The position numbers and the translations under genes were made by a program. Source: Pelodera strongyloides (Eukaryota; Nematoda; Chromadorea; Rhabditida; Rhabditidae). From it: a DNA stretch of 64,000 nucleotides. Shown one piece after another: positions 35,501 to 47,512 of the stretch. The stretch lies in contig JAANDG010000347.1 in assembly GCA_036852015.1 (NCBI GenBank), forward strand, positions 91,217 to 155,216, in the 5' to 3' direction. Within the stretch, counting starts at the first letter, position 1, and the number at the start of each line of letters is the position of its first letter. Under the pieces are notes generated by a model, which had not been told where the DNA came from, did not search any database, and worked only from the letters and a program-made list of their open reading frames with translations.

Positions 35501-38500
35501 GCCAATTATCGTTTTTAACGTCGGCGTTTCTGGTTCAGGGACTGGGCGCAGTGGTTGCGTCACTCTGAAAACCTTTACAAATTCAGTGAATAACAAGAGT
35601 GTACGTGCACAAGTCGAAGTCGGAAACAGTTCGTAATGGATTCACTAACAAACATTTAACAATTAGTTATGTGCTGACTTTGACTAAACGCTCCCCACTC
35701 TCCATAATACTTATGGGAATCAGGGAGAAGGAGAACCTAGCCACAGACTCTCACAGGATAACGGTACAAGTACCCACCCATGCTCACATTGAAGGTGACG
35801 TGCCATAGTACCCGATCCACTGGCTGAATAACTACAGACGGGACAGTTGAAGACAGCAAATCCATGGTGCGAATCCCGGGTGGATCTAAACGAAGATACA
35901 ATGACCACGAGCACAAGGGAAAGCACGGTTCAACAACGGCAACGAATGGACGAACTCGTTGTCATTACAAAGTGCAAACAAAGGCAGCTATCAGCTCAGA
36001 GGCCGTATTCACCAACACGCAGGGAGTCCTCCCTGGCCTTCCCAGGGAGCTGGAGAGTGCGAGAGCAGAAGAGGTTCAGAGCGCTCGTGAGCCTAGGGAG
36101 GGCTCCCTGTGTGTTGGTGAATACGGCCGCCAGAATCAACTGCGTTTGTTGTTCATGTCAATGCCTAATGTCATTAATGCCAACGATTACCATGAAACGA
36201 AAGGCGGTGACCTGCATTAATATAATTACATTGTATAAGCTTTATGGTGGAATTGGAACATGGAACTAATACCATATACCGAGTAGCGATCAAATAAGAG
36301 AAAATGTCCAACTCACTGTATTAAATGCATGACCAAATGTGAGAGTGAAGCGTAGGCATGTTGGCAAGCTGTGCACCGCAAGACTTGTTCCTTCAAGTAT
36401 TTGAACACACGGGCCACAGGAGCGGAGAGATCTGCGTCTTGCTCAACAACGGGAGCAATTGCAATACTGTTCTGACCGTGTTGGTGCACACGATTGGTGC
36501 TCTCCTAAATAAGTAATGATTTATTGGTATAATTGGTCAATAGCTAAGAAAGACACAGACGCTAATTAGAGTAATTATAATTATCCAACAATGGTTAATT
36601 AGACACATATCCATAATTCACGAAACTCACAGTGAAGAAGGAAGGATCCGCACCAGCCATTGAGTTGACTTGCGCTTGCTGTTGTGCAGAGAAGTCACCA
36701 CCGCCTGAAACGAATGCGTGAAGTTTTTGCACACTTCACCTCACAAACAGCGCATCGTTCCGAGTACGCATTCCGGGCCACAGGCCGTGTACTAGGACGG
36801 AACGTAATCCGAATAGCGTACCCGGTTCTGCACTCGGAACGTTTGACAACCAGAGAATTGTCGGATTACAAGCCTACCTTTTTCTAAAAGCACACGCGTG
36901 CGAAGAAACTTGAACGCCTACCTAACATCGAATTCTGCAAAACAGATGTAACCGGCGGGACCGAACCCGCGTTGAATGGGTCGGCTGACTGGGCCCTATT
37001 GCGAAACAGTCCCTCTGCCAGATCCTTTCCTGTGACATTTCGAAATGATTGCACGGATGCGGAGGCGAGTGCCTATAAATTATCACTTAGTCGACACACC
37101 ACCGAACGAACGTGCCAACCAACCAATCCCAGCGAACCTGAACTGAAAACGTAGATCTAGATAGCAAAACATCAACGTTACACACACCCTCTGCTCCATC
37201 AAGTAATTATTTCTCGCAACGTCCGGGTGCACCGTGTTCATGTGTTCAAGCCATCGCATTCTGAAAATAGAAATTACCCATTCAAGAAAGAAATGGATAT
37301 TTGTACATTATATGAAGAAAGGTAGAAATAAGTAAGTAACCGTTGTAACCGTTGTAGGTTGTAACAAAGAAAGTAACATACTTATTAGGAAGGAAGATCT
37401 GACAGACGGCACACTGTTGTCTATCCCGAGAGTGTATCATTTTATGCCGGGATAGTTGTTCTGAAATGAAAACTGTTCGCCACAGTAACCGCGCAAAATG
37501 TTCATGAGCCTGCATCGGCACTCTGCACCACGACAACACCAACATATTCTCAAACTACAGTAATAATCTACGTGAGTGGACGATACGTTTACCCTTTTAA
37601 ACACTTACGCAAGGAGGAGAATGCCTTGTGACATTGCCAGCAGATATGGGGTCGGAGCGAGCGTCCACTGTGCAAACGATTATGATTCTGCCACAGTTGG
37701 AAAGTCGGGAGAATGGTGTTGCAGTGACGACAGGGGAACGAACTAAAAGAACTACTGCAAAAATGACAGTACACAGTATACAAAACAGCGAAAAATTGAA
37801 ACCTTGCAGATGCAGAGTTAGAGACAGTAAGCCTACACAGATGTGTCTTCGAACGTTTGGTGAATACATACGGTACCCGATCGGCTAACTACCTTTTCTA
37901 AAAAACATAGAATTCTCATTTCATGACAACACTTCAGAATGTTTCAACTCAATGATATCACACAAGAAGTACCGCATCGTCGTTGTACGAGAAAATGGTA
38001 CTTTTTCATGAATATGATAAAATTTCAGAATGTTTCAACTCAATGATATCAAACACGGAGCACCGTATTGTCGATGCTTTCTCGCCAACCGGTAATTCTA
38101 AAAAGCGCAATCCTCTACCTCTGAGATTGCGGCTGTCCTTCAATGTTCGTAGGGTGTGCACCAACAGAAGCTGGACGTGGTACTCCCGATCGTGACGACT
38201 CTATCATCTGCCACTCGACCGTCTGTTCACCCGCATGACTCATCGTGTCACCAATCCGCATCAGTGAAGACACTTGTCTTCCATCGTCCATTCCGCACTG
38301 TCGCTCATGACGCCGCAAACGAACAGCAGAGAGGAGCTTCTGAATAAACGGTAGTAATTACAAACATAGGTAACTTACTTTCGTTGTGGCTCTAGTTATG
38401 TTACAGATAAAATCATCATCGGTAGTCGATTAAAAGAGCGCTTATGTCAAATAAACTTATGTTTATACATACATGAACTATTCAATTTAATCCATAGAAA

Positions 38501-41500
38501 CAAACAAACCTTGCCGCATCGTTTGCACCTATACTGTTGATGTATAGCCATATGACGTCGAAGTGCATCCGATGAAGAGAGCTGAACAAAATGTTGACAG
38601 AAATATCAATCAATCATCACTTCTCATTCGCAAAACCACAGCCTCATAGCCTTACGCCTCATACTATTAACTAGCACATAGGTAAGTAAAAGTAGTTCGG
38701 TTGCACAGTCCTAAGTCCGAATGATCGTAATTGAAAATACCATCTTACCATCTTGAAACATTGTGCACATCGATGTCCTATGGTGGGATCTCCAATATCA
38801 GAGCGTAGATGAGTCTCCATATGTGTTCGGAGTCCACTTCTCGATGCATACTTCTTCCAGCAACGCTTGCATCTGTGCTCCCTCTCTCCGGTGTGTGTTC
38901 TGCGATGCTCCTGCAAGAATCCAGATTGATCTCAGAATTTAGAAATAACTTCAAGCGTACGCTTAAATGTACATGTAATACTAGTTAGAAAAGATTCGCA
39001 GCGCTAAGCACAAAACCCAACCAACTGCGGAAGCTGTCACCACCACCACCTCCACTTCAGAGATCCATTTAGGTAGGAACGAAAATACTTTCAACTTTCA
39101 AAACTTCAACTTCCTACCTTGTAATCACGTTGTTTCTTGAAAAACAATCCACAAAAGTCACACAAGTATTGGGTTCTTTCCTCTGGTGGTAATACTGAAA
39201 ATGAATGATGACTGTTTTTGGAGTCAGCTATTCTTGTGTGGTGTGGTCTATAAAATGATGCTGAAACTCAACATACTTAACCAATTACATCGAGACACAG
39301 CCTGGATGTAACTGCTGTAGCTGACATATAGAGCTCGGTAAATATAACGGCTTAACTTCAACTTAACGGCACTAGGTATTAGGTACCACCCACCTGATCC
39401 ATGTTGATACTTGTAATGAACTGAAAGAGCTCCAATATTGCCAAATGCACATCCACAGGCCCTACACTCATACTCCGCTCCACTATTCGGACGTTCGATG
39501 GCGTGCACAGCCAGAACATGTCGCTGCACAGATTGCGCCTAAAGTTATCATCAACTCTGGAACTAGTCGCCTAATGCTCAAGACCTCCGCGCAACACGTT
39601 ACGTAAGCAAAGAAAATAAATTGCGCCACTTTTGAGTAAAGGTGCACCTCTACATATATTTATACATATTATTTATTTATTATCAACCTACACTCTTGAA
39701 TTCGGAATTGCAGAGCGGGCAAACGTGTCTCTCATTCTTGTGATCTCTTGAAATATGCATCTGGAGCCCTCGATCGTGCACGTAAGCTTTATCACATTGT
39801 TGGCATTGGAAACGTCGTTCACCTGCAAGATGAGATGCTTGCATATGGCATACATTATATTTTAATTGAACACAAAACTAACAAGTAATACGAAATTCGG
39901 GAATACGCATCCAACAAACAAGTACATATGCTCCTATTATGCGATACGATAAATAATAACTTACCCGTATGTACATTCAGATGTCGCAAAAGTTCAGACG
40001 GTCGAACAAACTTCGCAGAGCAGTGCGGGCACCTGAAACATGGCTGTTCAATTCTAGAGAACCTCAGTGGTGAGAAGGTGACGGTAGACAAAATTGCACA
40101 AGCTATTCGTTAACTGAGTTAAAGCGGTAGAGTTACGTTTACTTACTCGTGACGTTTCTTCAAAGCACTCTCCCGGAATGGATCCCTTTTCTTTGTTGAA
40201 AATTTCCTAAATACATAACAACATAATTGTATTATCATGACTTCATTCAGATACAGATTATCTCCGCACTCCAAAATTTAAGCGAACACCAACGAGAACA
40301 TATTACTCAAGATGAGAGCTTACTTAATCACAGTGTGCTGCTTCTTATGTTTGCTGATCGACTCAAAATTGATGCAGGTTGAACAATGAGGACAGAAAAC
40401 TTTGTACTCTCTACCGCATGATCCGCCGCAAGCACTCCAACGCTGGTGACGCCAAAGATGCGCCTAAAAGAAGATAAGAACATGTATCATGTACGGCATT
40501 GACTGATGTACTTTGCTGCTCACTACAGTACCCATTACATGTTCATATTATTTGGATATCAACTACCAACTAACGAAGATGCATGGAGACTTGTCTCGTC
40601 CTAAATTGTTAAGTACTTCACGATATTTCGTATTCGTATATTTATTCACATGCGTTCTCCTACCTCATACTCAAATTCAGTTCTACATTTTCGGCACACT
40701 AAGACATCGGACGTCGTATGCGTCTTGTAGTGAGACAGCAGTGCAGACAGACGACTGAAAGACTTTTCACATAATTCGCATTTGTGCTTTCCATCTGAAA
40801 AAAATGAGACATTGTTAGGAATATAGGGTTATTAATTCAATATATCTACAAGGCAAACCCTGAAGAGACGAGAGACCGAAAAAAAAATATATACCTTCGG
40901 ACTTTCCGGGAGTCTCATGCTTGAGAATACGGTGAACCAACAAGTTATTCAGTTGATTGAATCGCATATCACAATGTTGACACCTGAACACAAGATCCAG
41001 AGTGTTTCACATGGCCCACAAAGAACGGTAGTCGTGATAGGGGTAACATTAGTAGTCTTCACTTGATTTGGCGACGTGGTCGTGGTGTATGAGAATGAGA
41101 ATCATAGTGGGAGTGAGAGTACGTGAAACAATTAAAAAATAAAATTATTTTACCAGTGTTTCTTTTGAAGTCGGCACTCTGGTAAATGGCTACTGGGAGT
41201 GTACGGTTCAACCGACGAAATGTCGATTATGGCGTCACATTCCATACAATGTAGATTGGACAATGGGGGATTGATCGATGTTGATGGCTGCAATACTCGA
41301 GGAATGAAACTCAGAGGCCAGGAAGTATAAGCAAAAATGAAAACAGATCAGTGGCCAACGGGATTATCTATTACCTTGACAGTCAGTATTTCACTCGCAA
41401 TTGGCGCTGCCTGTTCACACTGTTCTTCGGTTGGCCATAAAGCACTTGGAAAATCGTTATCTCCTAAATACAGATATGAATGAAGCACAGGGAACATGGA

Positions 41501-41974
41501 TCGATCACAGCACATAACCTACCTAGTTACGCTCACGCAGGAACGACAGAAATTTCACGAGTATTATATGATTAGAAAAATACCTGGCTGAGACGGAGCG
41601 GATAAAAAACCACTACTGAATCGAAATTCTGTTCCATCATTGGCGTCAATAGTTGGACAGAATGCAGAAGTAAGATCAGTTGAAAGCGGCTGAAAGAGCA
41701 AGCAATACTTACGACGCACACTCACTCATCTCTTCAGGTTAATTCAGATAATTAAAATATATATTGTCACTAGCTTACAACCACCAAGAAAACAAACATC
41801 AAGCTGTTGAAAGAACGACGATCCAGGAGCAGAAGACGGGCGATCCTGCACTACACCGCCGCCATTCCATTCGGATAGTGAGTAGTTAGAGTTCTGAGGC
41901 TGATATTCAGATTCGGGAGACAAAGCACCGCTGGGGAAGTCGTCGAGTATCAACGACCGAGTTACATTCGTCAT
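31345..41974 (-). CDS. Protein with about 23 C2H2 zinc fingers, 34 exons, 1333 aa
   Basis: A nuclear DNA- or RNA-binding protein is the family expectation; I cannot name an orthologue. Exons, starts and ends descending: 41974-41798, 41689-41584, 41463-41375, 41287-41154, 40983-40895, 40794-40664, 40463-40324, 40206-40147, 40032-39965, 39822-39692, 39538-39394, 39194-39118, 38910-38749, 38581-38510, 38339-38119, 37742-37609, 37460-37382, 37260-37188, 36934-36922, 36704-36631, 36504-36317, 35885-35778, 35564-35436, 35154-35024, 34761-34622, 34397-34300, 34147-34087, 33762-33628, 33472-33326, 33204-33100, 32803-32675, 32441-32223, 31901-31813, 31492-31345 (4002 nt, TGA at 31345-31347). The acidic N-terminus (1-140) is followed by 21 fingers (about 168-1003), some joined by TGERP-type linkers; one is C2HC (YRCKRCGK..HERQC). 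Next comes a finger-free segment (1010-1230), then two last fingers. Introns often split a finger between its Cys and His pairs. Least certain: the 3' six exons, which might be a separate gene. Confidence 0.85.
31593..31749. mobile_element. TTAA-bounded palindromic element, family A
   Basis: 157 bp, TTAAAGCGATATAACAGCC at the left and AGCTGTTATACCACTTTAA at the right, inside the 320-bp last intron (31493-31812) of the zinc-finger gene. Confidence 0.8.
32501..32640. repeat. (TA)n followed by (CA)n microsatellite
   Basis: About 60 nt of alternating TA, then ACACAC/CATACACAC repeats, in the intron 32442-32674 of the zinc-finger gene. Tyr/Ile and Thr/His frames across it are artefacts. Confidence 0.95.
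33780..33966. mobile_element. TTAA-bounded palindromic element, family A
   Basis: 187 bp with TTAAAGCGGTATACCAGCCG at the left and GCGTTTCAAAACCGG..CGCTTTAA at the right. It occupies more than half of the 324-bp intron 33763-34086 of the zinc-finger gene and begins 17 nt from the acceptor side of that intron. Confidence 0.85.
35258..35350. mobile_element. Family A element, left half
   Basis: 'TAAAAGCGGTATAACGGCC..GGACGCTGTATTCCGATGTAG'-like left arm with TATGCAAATT, inside the intron 35155-35435 of the zinc-finger gene. A right arm is not clear. Confidence 0.65.
36001..36128. mobile_element. 128-bp inverted-repeat element
   Basis: Ends are inverted copies over about 34 bp (GGCCGTATTCACCAACAC at the left, GTGTTGGTGAATACGGCC at the right), continuing inward through CAGGGAG..CCTCCCT. 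It lies in the intron 35886-36316 of the zinc-finger gene. No coding capacity. Confidence 0.8.
36756..36841. mobile_element. 86-bp inverted-repeat element
   Basis: Perfect 10-bp ends CGTTCCGAGT / ACTCGGAACG, extended by imperfect pairing of ACGCATTCCGGG with CCCGGTTCTGC. Located in the intron 36705-36921 beside the 13-nt microexon of the zinc-finger gene. Confidence 0.6.
36922..36934 (-). other. 13-nt microexon of the zinc-finger gene
   Basis: Between acceptor TTTTGCAG and donor GTAGGC. It supplies four codons and one base (NSML + G). It is needed to join the phase-0 exon ending at 37188 to the exon at 36704, which must be entered in phase 1; direct joining would run into a stop. Confidence 0.6.
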
Positions 41975-42504
41975 AAATTCTCCTATAACATGGATTATAC
42001 TTCATGAACGTACGCACGGATATTGCAGTATTGCCGATAACACGAAGCATAGAGCTAATTTTTTTGCGTGCACGAGGGATTCTCAAGCTGTTTAAAACAT
42101 AATAATATAACACGGGAATTACTCAAAAAAAGTGCATGGAAGATATATGAAACAGCCAGACCGACGCACACGAATCCTATTTAAAAAAATGCGTGGTGCA
42201 TGCACGTTTTGGACAACAAACTACAATTGGCAAGGCGCCCGTTTGTAAAGTACTGTAGTTTACCACTCGGGACCTCCGCGAAAAGTTCGGTTTTTGGAGC
42301 TACTTTCTTGAAAATACTGGATTTTTTTTCTTTTTGCGGCTTTTACGTTTCATTTTTGAGCCTATTTTCCGTTTTTCTTGTTTTAGACCTATATATTTCA
42401 TTGTCAAATCCGTATTTTTATGGGTTTTGTACCATTAGTCGACGTGTTTCGAGAATAACCAATTAAAAATTCATGTATCTGTATTTTTGTAATTTAGGGG
42501 TAAA

Positions 42505-44070
42505 ATGGGCAAGATCCATTATTGTGCCAAGCCGGAAAATAACACCAAGTCATGCAAGGCCCGTGGCTCGGACCTGCGTGTTCATTTCAAGAACACCCAC
42601 GAGGCCGCAATGGCTCTTCGTTTGATGCCTCTTCAGCGTGCCAAGAGATTTTTGGCAAATGTCAAGGACCATAAGGAAATTGTGCCCTTCCGCAAATTTA
42701 AGGGAGGTGTTGGCAGAAAAGCTCAGGCTAAGCACTGGGGAGTTACACAGGGACGCTGGCCCGAGAAGTCTTGCGAGTTCCTGCTCCAGTTGCTCAGGTA
42801 AGATGTTTGCCTTTTTGTTGTGTTTGTTTTTGTACATTTCTTTGTGATCTAGGGTTACCCTGGATTATGGTCTTTTATGCTTTTTATTTACAAATCACAG
42901 GAACATTTATGTTTCGATTGAATTTAATTTTTTATTCATTCTGAGCAGCAGTATCCACTGTCCGGTTATTCTTGAGCAGCCCCACTTGACGGTGGGAAGC
43001 CCAGAGCGTGTAGCAATTGTAATTAATTTCTTTAGTTTAGAAACGCAGAAAGCAACGCCGAGTTCAAGGGTCTTGACACCGAACACTTGGTTATTGAACA
43101 TATTGGAATCCAGGCTGCTCCCAAGATGAGAAGACGCACATACAGAGCTCACGGAAGAATCAACCGTTAGTTTTTCCTTGTTTTGTTTTCTTTCTGGTGT
43201 GGAAATAGTTTATTTCGAGACTAGGTTCCTTTTTTAATTTCACTTTCGTGCCATGTGACGCTTTCTTTTTGGTTTCCATGATCGCGAACAGCGCATGCGA
43301 AAATGTCAAATGCCCGTGCATGTTCATGGCATTGTACATGCATATCAATTGCCTACCATAACCCATGTGAATCAACAAACATAGTCCTACAGCAAAAGTG
43401 CATGAACTCCGTGCTATTTGAAATAGATCCATACTAGATTCAAAATCGCTGCGGGACCACTTCGTTTACATAGACTCGAACGTGGATAAGCATTTGTCAT
43501 TTTCGCAAGCGCTAATCGCATACATTGAAACCCCATGAGCTTGCAGAGCACGACTTTACTTTCTATTGTGCGCGAAAATAAGTTTATTGGACTCTGTCGT
43601 TGCGAGAATGTATTTCACACGAACAGCATAAAATGTGTTAGGCGCCGGGTTCAGCATTGCTTGTGTGTAGTATTGGGCCTTTGGTGGGTGATGATTTTTT
43701 TCTTCACTTAGTTATGTCGTGCTTTTCATATTGTATTAGGCCTTTACGGAAATTATTATACATTTGAATAAACACCATAATTTTCACATCGGCCGAATAC
43801 AACATACATTATTTCGGTACTTCCTTAGAATGTTCCTTGCAATGCCTGATTATGTAAACCGTGAAGAGGAGAGGGTTAGTGAACTTGCATATTGTAAATA
43901 TTCCATTTACGTCTTTGTTTCCAGCGTACATGTCCAACCCTTGCCATCTGGAGGTCATCCTCGCTGAGCGGGAAGATGTTGTAGCGAAGCCCAATGATGA
44001 CGTTCCTGTGATCAGAAAGAAGGAATCCAAGAAGAAGCAGAGACGCCAGTTGGCTCGTGGAGACTATTAA
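42505..44070 (+). CDS. RPL17: Large ribosomal subunit protein uL22 (RPL17), 3 exons, 187 aa
   Basis: RPL17 is a 60S subunit protein of the uL22 family that lines the nascent peptide exit tunnel. Exons: 42505-42797, 43041-43165, 43925-44070 (564 nt, TAA at 44068-44070). Hallmarks are [18 protein letters not shown] at the start, [12 protein letters not shown] in the middle, and [12 protein letters not shown] then [19 protein letters not shown] toward the end, with a Lys-rich tail. Length is close to the usual 184. The ATG lies 7 nt after a TAATTTAG acceptor-like site. A PTCD2-like gene starts 139 nt after the stop. I looked for a small nucleolar RNA in its introns and found no convincing one. 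Confidence 0.97.
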
Positions 44071-44209
44071 TTGTTATTGTTATATAAATTGTTACTTATT
44101 CCTGTCTCATTATTATGGGGGTTGTTTGGGTCGCTGTATACTTCGACTGTATCGGCATCTCTTTGTGCGTTCTTGTGGATTCATATGATAATTTCGATGC
44201 GTTTCAGTG

Positions 44210-45821
44210 ATGGCAGTGTCTTCGAATATTTGTTTCATGAGGGAGTCTATCAGGAGTTTGCCTATTGTTCGATATGGTCTTTGCGTATGCACCTCTTCGA
44301 ATAAGACACTTATTAGGGGATGTAATACTTCAGTAGTAAGTACTGGTGAAAATTCGTCTCGTGTGCCAAGGCATTTTCGATCAAGGGTGCGTGAGCTTGA
44401 ATTAGCCAGCGGATTCTATCGTCAGGTTGGTCATTCGTGTCGTGAATCCTGCTAGTGTGTTTTCTGACAGCCTTGTACAGTGTGTGTGATTTAGTGTCGC
44501 CACCAAGATGTTGGCAAACAAACGATTCTGTCAATTTTTCAGAATTCATTATCTTCACACAAGAAACTGTTACGTATTGTTAAGAAAGCCGGCAATGAGA
44601 ATGAGCTTACCTCCCGAATGGCTGCATATGCGCTGGCATTGTCAATTAAAGTTGTAAGTGTTTTATACGGTATACTATGACAAACATATTCATCTAGAAA
44701 TAATGTCCTTTTGGTGGAATTTACTCGAACTTAGTACTGCAAAAGAAATGTTTGATTTGCCATTTGATGAAAGTTTTCTAGAGGTGTGTCAGCTACGCTT
44801 CTGTTTCAGGGAAGATTGAATGATGCGAAAGAACTTCTGCCTTTCTTGGAGTATGCCCCGCCAGTTATTGTACGGAGTCTTAAGGTTAGGCTTCCCTTGG
44901 CCTTGATTCTCAGGCTTTAACTGTTGCTTAGAATCTTCGTTATGTAGAGGAGTGTATTTACGAAGCGTATATGTATTATTTCAAGTGCAGATGCTCAGCG
45001 AGTTGTATTTATAGTTAGGGGTTGCTTTGCTTACCAGGAATGGCTCTGCCTAGTACGATTATACTTGAATTAGATTATATTATTTACTCTTACAATGGAA
45101 ACTTTTCTCCCAGGTAAAGCTTCTTTGTTCCGAGAATCGTCTAAATGAGGCCCTGGACGTTCTCGATGAAGTTCTCAATGACGAAGATACCGTATTTATG
45201 AGTACTAATCACTGTATTTCGGATGAAGCGGTGGGTACTGTTCTCTTCACGTAGTGCCAGTTTGTCGGTGAGTGTTAACCGTCACGCTAGCTTAGACGTT
45301 GTAGGTGTCATTATTAACCTAATTCAATAATTTCATTTGCAAACGAAGATTAGAAGATAGCGAGATAAAAGTGATTTCTTTCAGCTAGATGCACTCCACG
45401 ATGCGATTTCTTCCCGGCAAGATACGATACAACAGGTGAAAAGTGTCCCAACCGTCATGTCCAGGGTGCTCGTGCTGTGTAGAGTTTTCATACAAAACTA
45501 CATGAGAATGGAGAATTGGTTTAATTGTTCAGTCCGTTTCCGAGTCGAGATGAAATTTTAGCTATGTACATGACAGTTATGTTTAGTGTATTATATAGCG
45601 GGAAAGCTTAATTGTTGTTTAAAAGTAACATTTAGATGAACCGTTTCCGTTCTCTGCAACGTCATCTGACTGCATTGGATCGTAGAACGGAGTCTTCCAT
45701 TGATGTATTATTGAGTACATCGATTGCGGTCCCTGAGACACTACCTGTGAGACGTACAGATGTGAATTTGTCTGACAAAATAATCGAACAAACGGCTGAG
45801 TATCTCTCCGAACAGAAATAG
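44210..45821 (+). CDS. PTCD2-like protein, probable mitochondrial RNA-processing factor, 6 exons, 251 aa
   Basis: PTCD2 is a mitochondrial pentatricopeptide-type protein involved in processing mitochondrial transcripts. Exons: 44210-44425, 44543-44653, 44810-44884, 45114-45230, 45385-45435, 45636-45821 (756 nt, TAG at 45819-45821). All junctions are phase 0. The N-terminus is basic and hydroxylated (RESIRSLPIVRYG), as in a mitochondrial presequence. The central helices SRMAAYALALSIKVGRLNDA and LNEALDVLDEVL resemble the helical-hairpin region of PTCD2 in pattern and order. It is shorter than animal PTCD2 (roughly 390 aa), so it may be reduced or a distant relative. The ATG follows TTTCAG by 2 nt, and the start is only 139 nt after RPL17, suggesting one primary transcript. 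The family call is from pattern similarity and is moderate. Confidence 0.6.
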
Positions 45822-45858
45822 TTGTTGAATTGGCTTGTTTGTTTGTAAATTATTTGTT

Positions 45859-45864
45859 AATAAA
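45859..45864 (+). promoter_or_regulatory. AATAAA polyadenylation signal (PTCD2-like gene)
   Basis: Canonical hexamer 38 nt after the stop codon, giving a very short 3' UTR. No canonical hexamer is seen between RPL17 and this gene (only TATAAA variants), as expected if both come from one precursor. Confidence 0.65.
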
Positions 45865-46019
45865 GATTCTAGGATTGTATTTGTGTCGTTGATTGGTCTT
45901 TTTGTACTATACGCTCTTACTGTAAGCCTGTGCGGCCTGCACGAGCGCGGCGCGTCACATTCACGTTCCACTGATCTTAGAACTTGTATCTTACATCTTC
46001 CCTTCGCCGCAAACATGCC

Positions 46020-46262
46020 AATAATATCCACGCGACATACTACAGCAGAAGACGTCCCGCGATGGTCTGGCGCACAAATTGCGGGGCGAGACCTAGTGTT
46101 CGTGTGAAATTACAATTTTCCGAAAAATTACGAATTTGATTAGCTCTGTTTACTGTTCGCCGGAAACCTGATAATTTCTACCGGTAGTTCACAACATACT
46201 AGTGCAGAATAGGACGCCGCGACGGTCTGGCTCACATATTGGGGCAGTGGATTCGTGTGATT
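46020..46262. repeat. Two diverged direct repeats, about 75 bp each
   Basis: 46030-46106 and 46191-46261 share GACATACTA..GCAGAA, then CGCGAtGGTCTGGCgCACA and TTCGTGTGA. Identity is partial, with small indels. The GCGCACA words resemble the GC-rich blocks seen elsewhere in the window. Confidence 0.6.
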
Positions 46263-47389
46263 TGTTGTGAATACTGGGATACAATGCGCGCTTTCTCTGA
46301 TCGGCAAATTGGTAAACCTATTTGTGTAAGAATATCAAGAAACATTATAAAAGATGCACAGACGACATGCTTTTTGCCGTAAAATCGGTGTACATAAGGG
46401 ATCGCTCGGCGGTACACGCGGAAACGGCAAATATCATTATCTTCTCGTCACTAATTACCCGCGCGCTTTCGATAAGCAGCGAATTTCAGTGAACGTAGAT
46501 CATTTTCTTACAACTAGCCTTTCGTTATTTTCATTTTTTACTCAAATACTGTAACGGCGATTGTTGTAGTTTCCTCATTAGATCAAATGAGTACTGTAAA
46601 ATTAGCATAGAAAACACTTTTCTGACGCGCACGAAAATGCGGATCTTTGCTTCACTCTTAATATAATAGGATTTTACATGCGCATTCAGCATTTACGATA
46701 GCCATTTGCGTTGTTTTATTGTAAAAGGCTCGCGGTTCCAGGGATGAGACATAGAGAGCTGAGCCTGCAACATTTGCGCCAGCTCCAACCATCTACTGTA
46801 CTTTTGTAGAAATTATCATGTTGTATATTGTATATTTTTTTATTTTAGAACTTTTTTTTCAAACGGATTCCTTCATACCACACACTAAGTTACCCTCCTC
46901 TATCTTCTACCACTATACTGTACCGATACCCGAAGATTTCATATGATGATCCTTATGATTATAGCTTTACAAACTGACATCTTGTTTCTCTGACAAGTAG
47001 TTTTTCAAAAAAATCTATTTATTCTATAAAGCTCCCATGAAGACTATTAATTTTTTGTTCGCAACTCTTTCCCCCACCAATATATAGCTGTTCGGGGCTA
47101 TCAATCCCAGTGTGTGTGTTTCCCTCAACGGGAAATGATCTCCCTCCACAAAACAGTGTAATAGGATCTTTTTTCGAGACCGCTCTTTCCATTTTATCGC
47201 TTTCATTTTCCTTTTTTCCATGTCCTATGTTATCTTATATGATACTAGTGCTACAGTTTAATTACTTTTACCAATTTGTCGTAACAATTTCGAATTTTAA
47301 CTGTACACATGATTAGAATACTAGGTCCCTATCGATGATCAGTTAATCAGGCTGTACTGGTGGTCTGCTTTTGGTTACCGTACTGTCCT

Positions 47390-47512
47390 TCTCTCTCTCT
47401 CTCCTCTATCTTTATATCTCTCTATATAATCTCTCTCTATATATATATATTATATGTCTCTCTATCTCTCTATCTCTCCCTCTCTCTCCCTCTCTCTCCC
47501 TCTCTCTCTTCA
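47390..47512. repeat. CT/AT low-complexity tract
   Basis: CTCTCTCT, then CTCTATATATAT, then CTCTCTCC repeats. The Ser/Leu/Tyr-rich frames across it are artefacts. Confidence 0.9.

Noticed and set aside
43686..43850. C/D-box small nucleolar RNA in RPL17 intron 2 (GTGATGA near 43687)
   Set aside because: The only downstream CTGA is about 155 nt away and no terminal stem pairs around the boxes.
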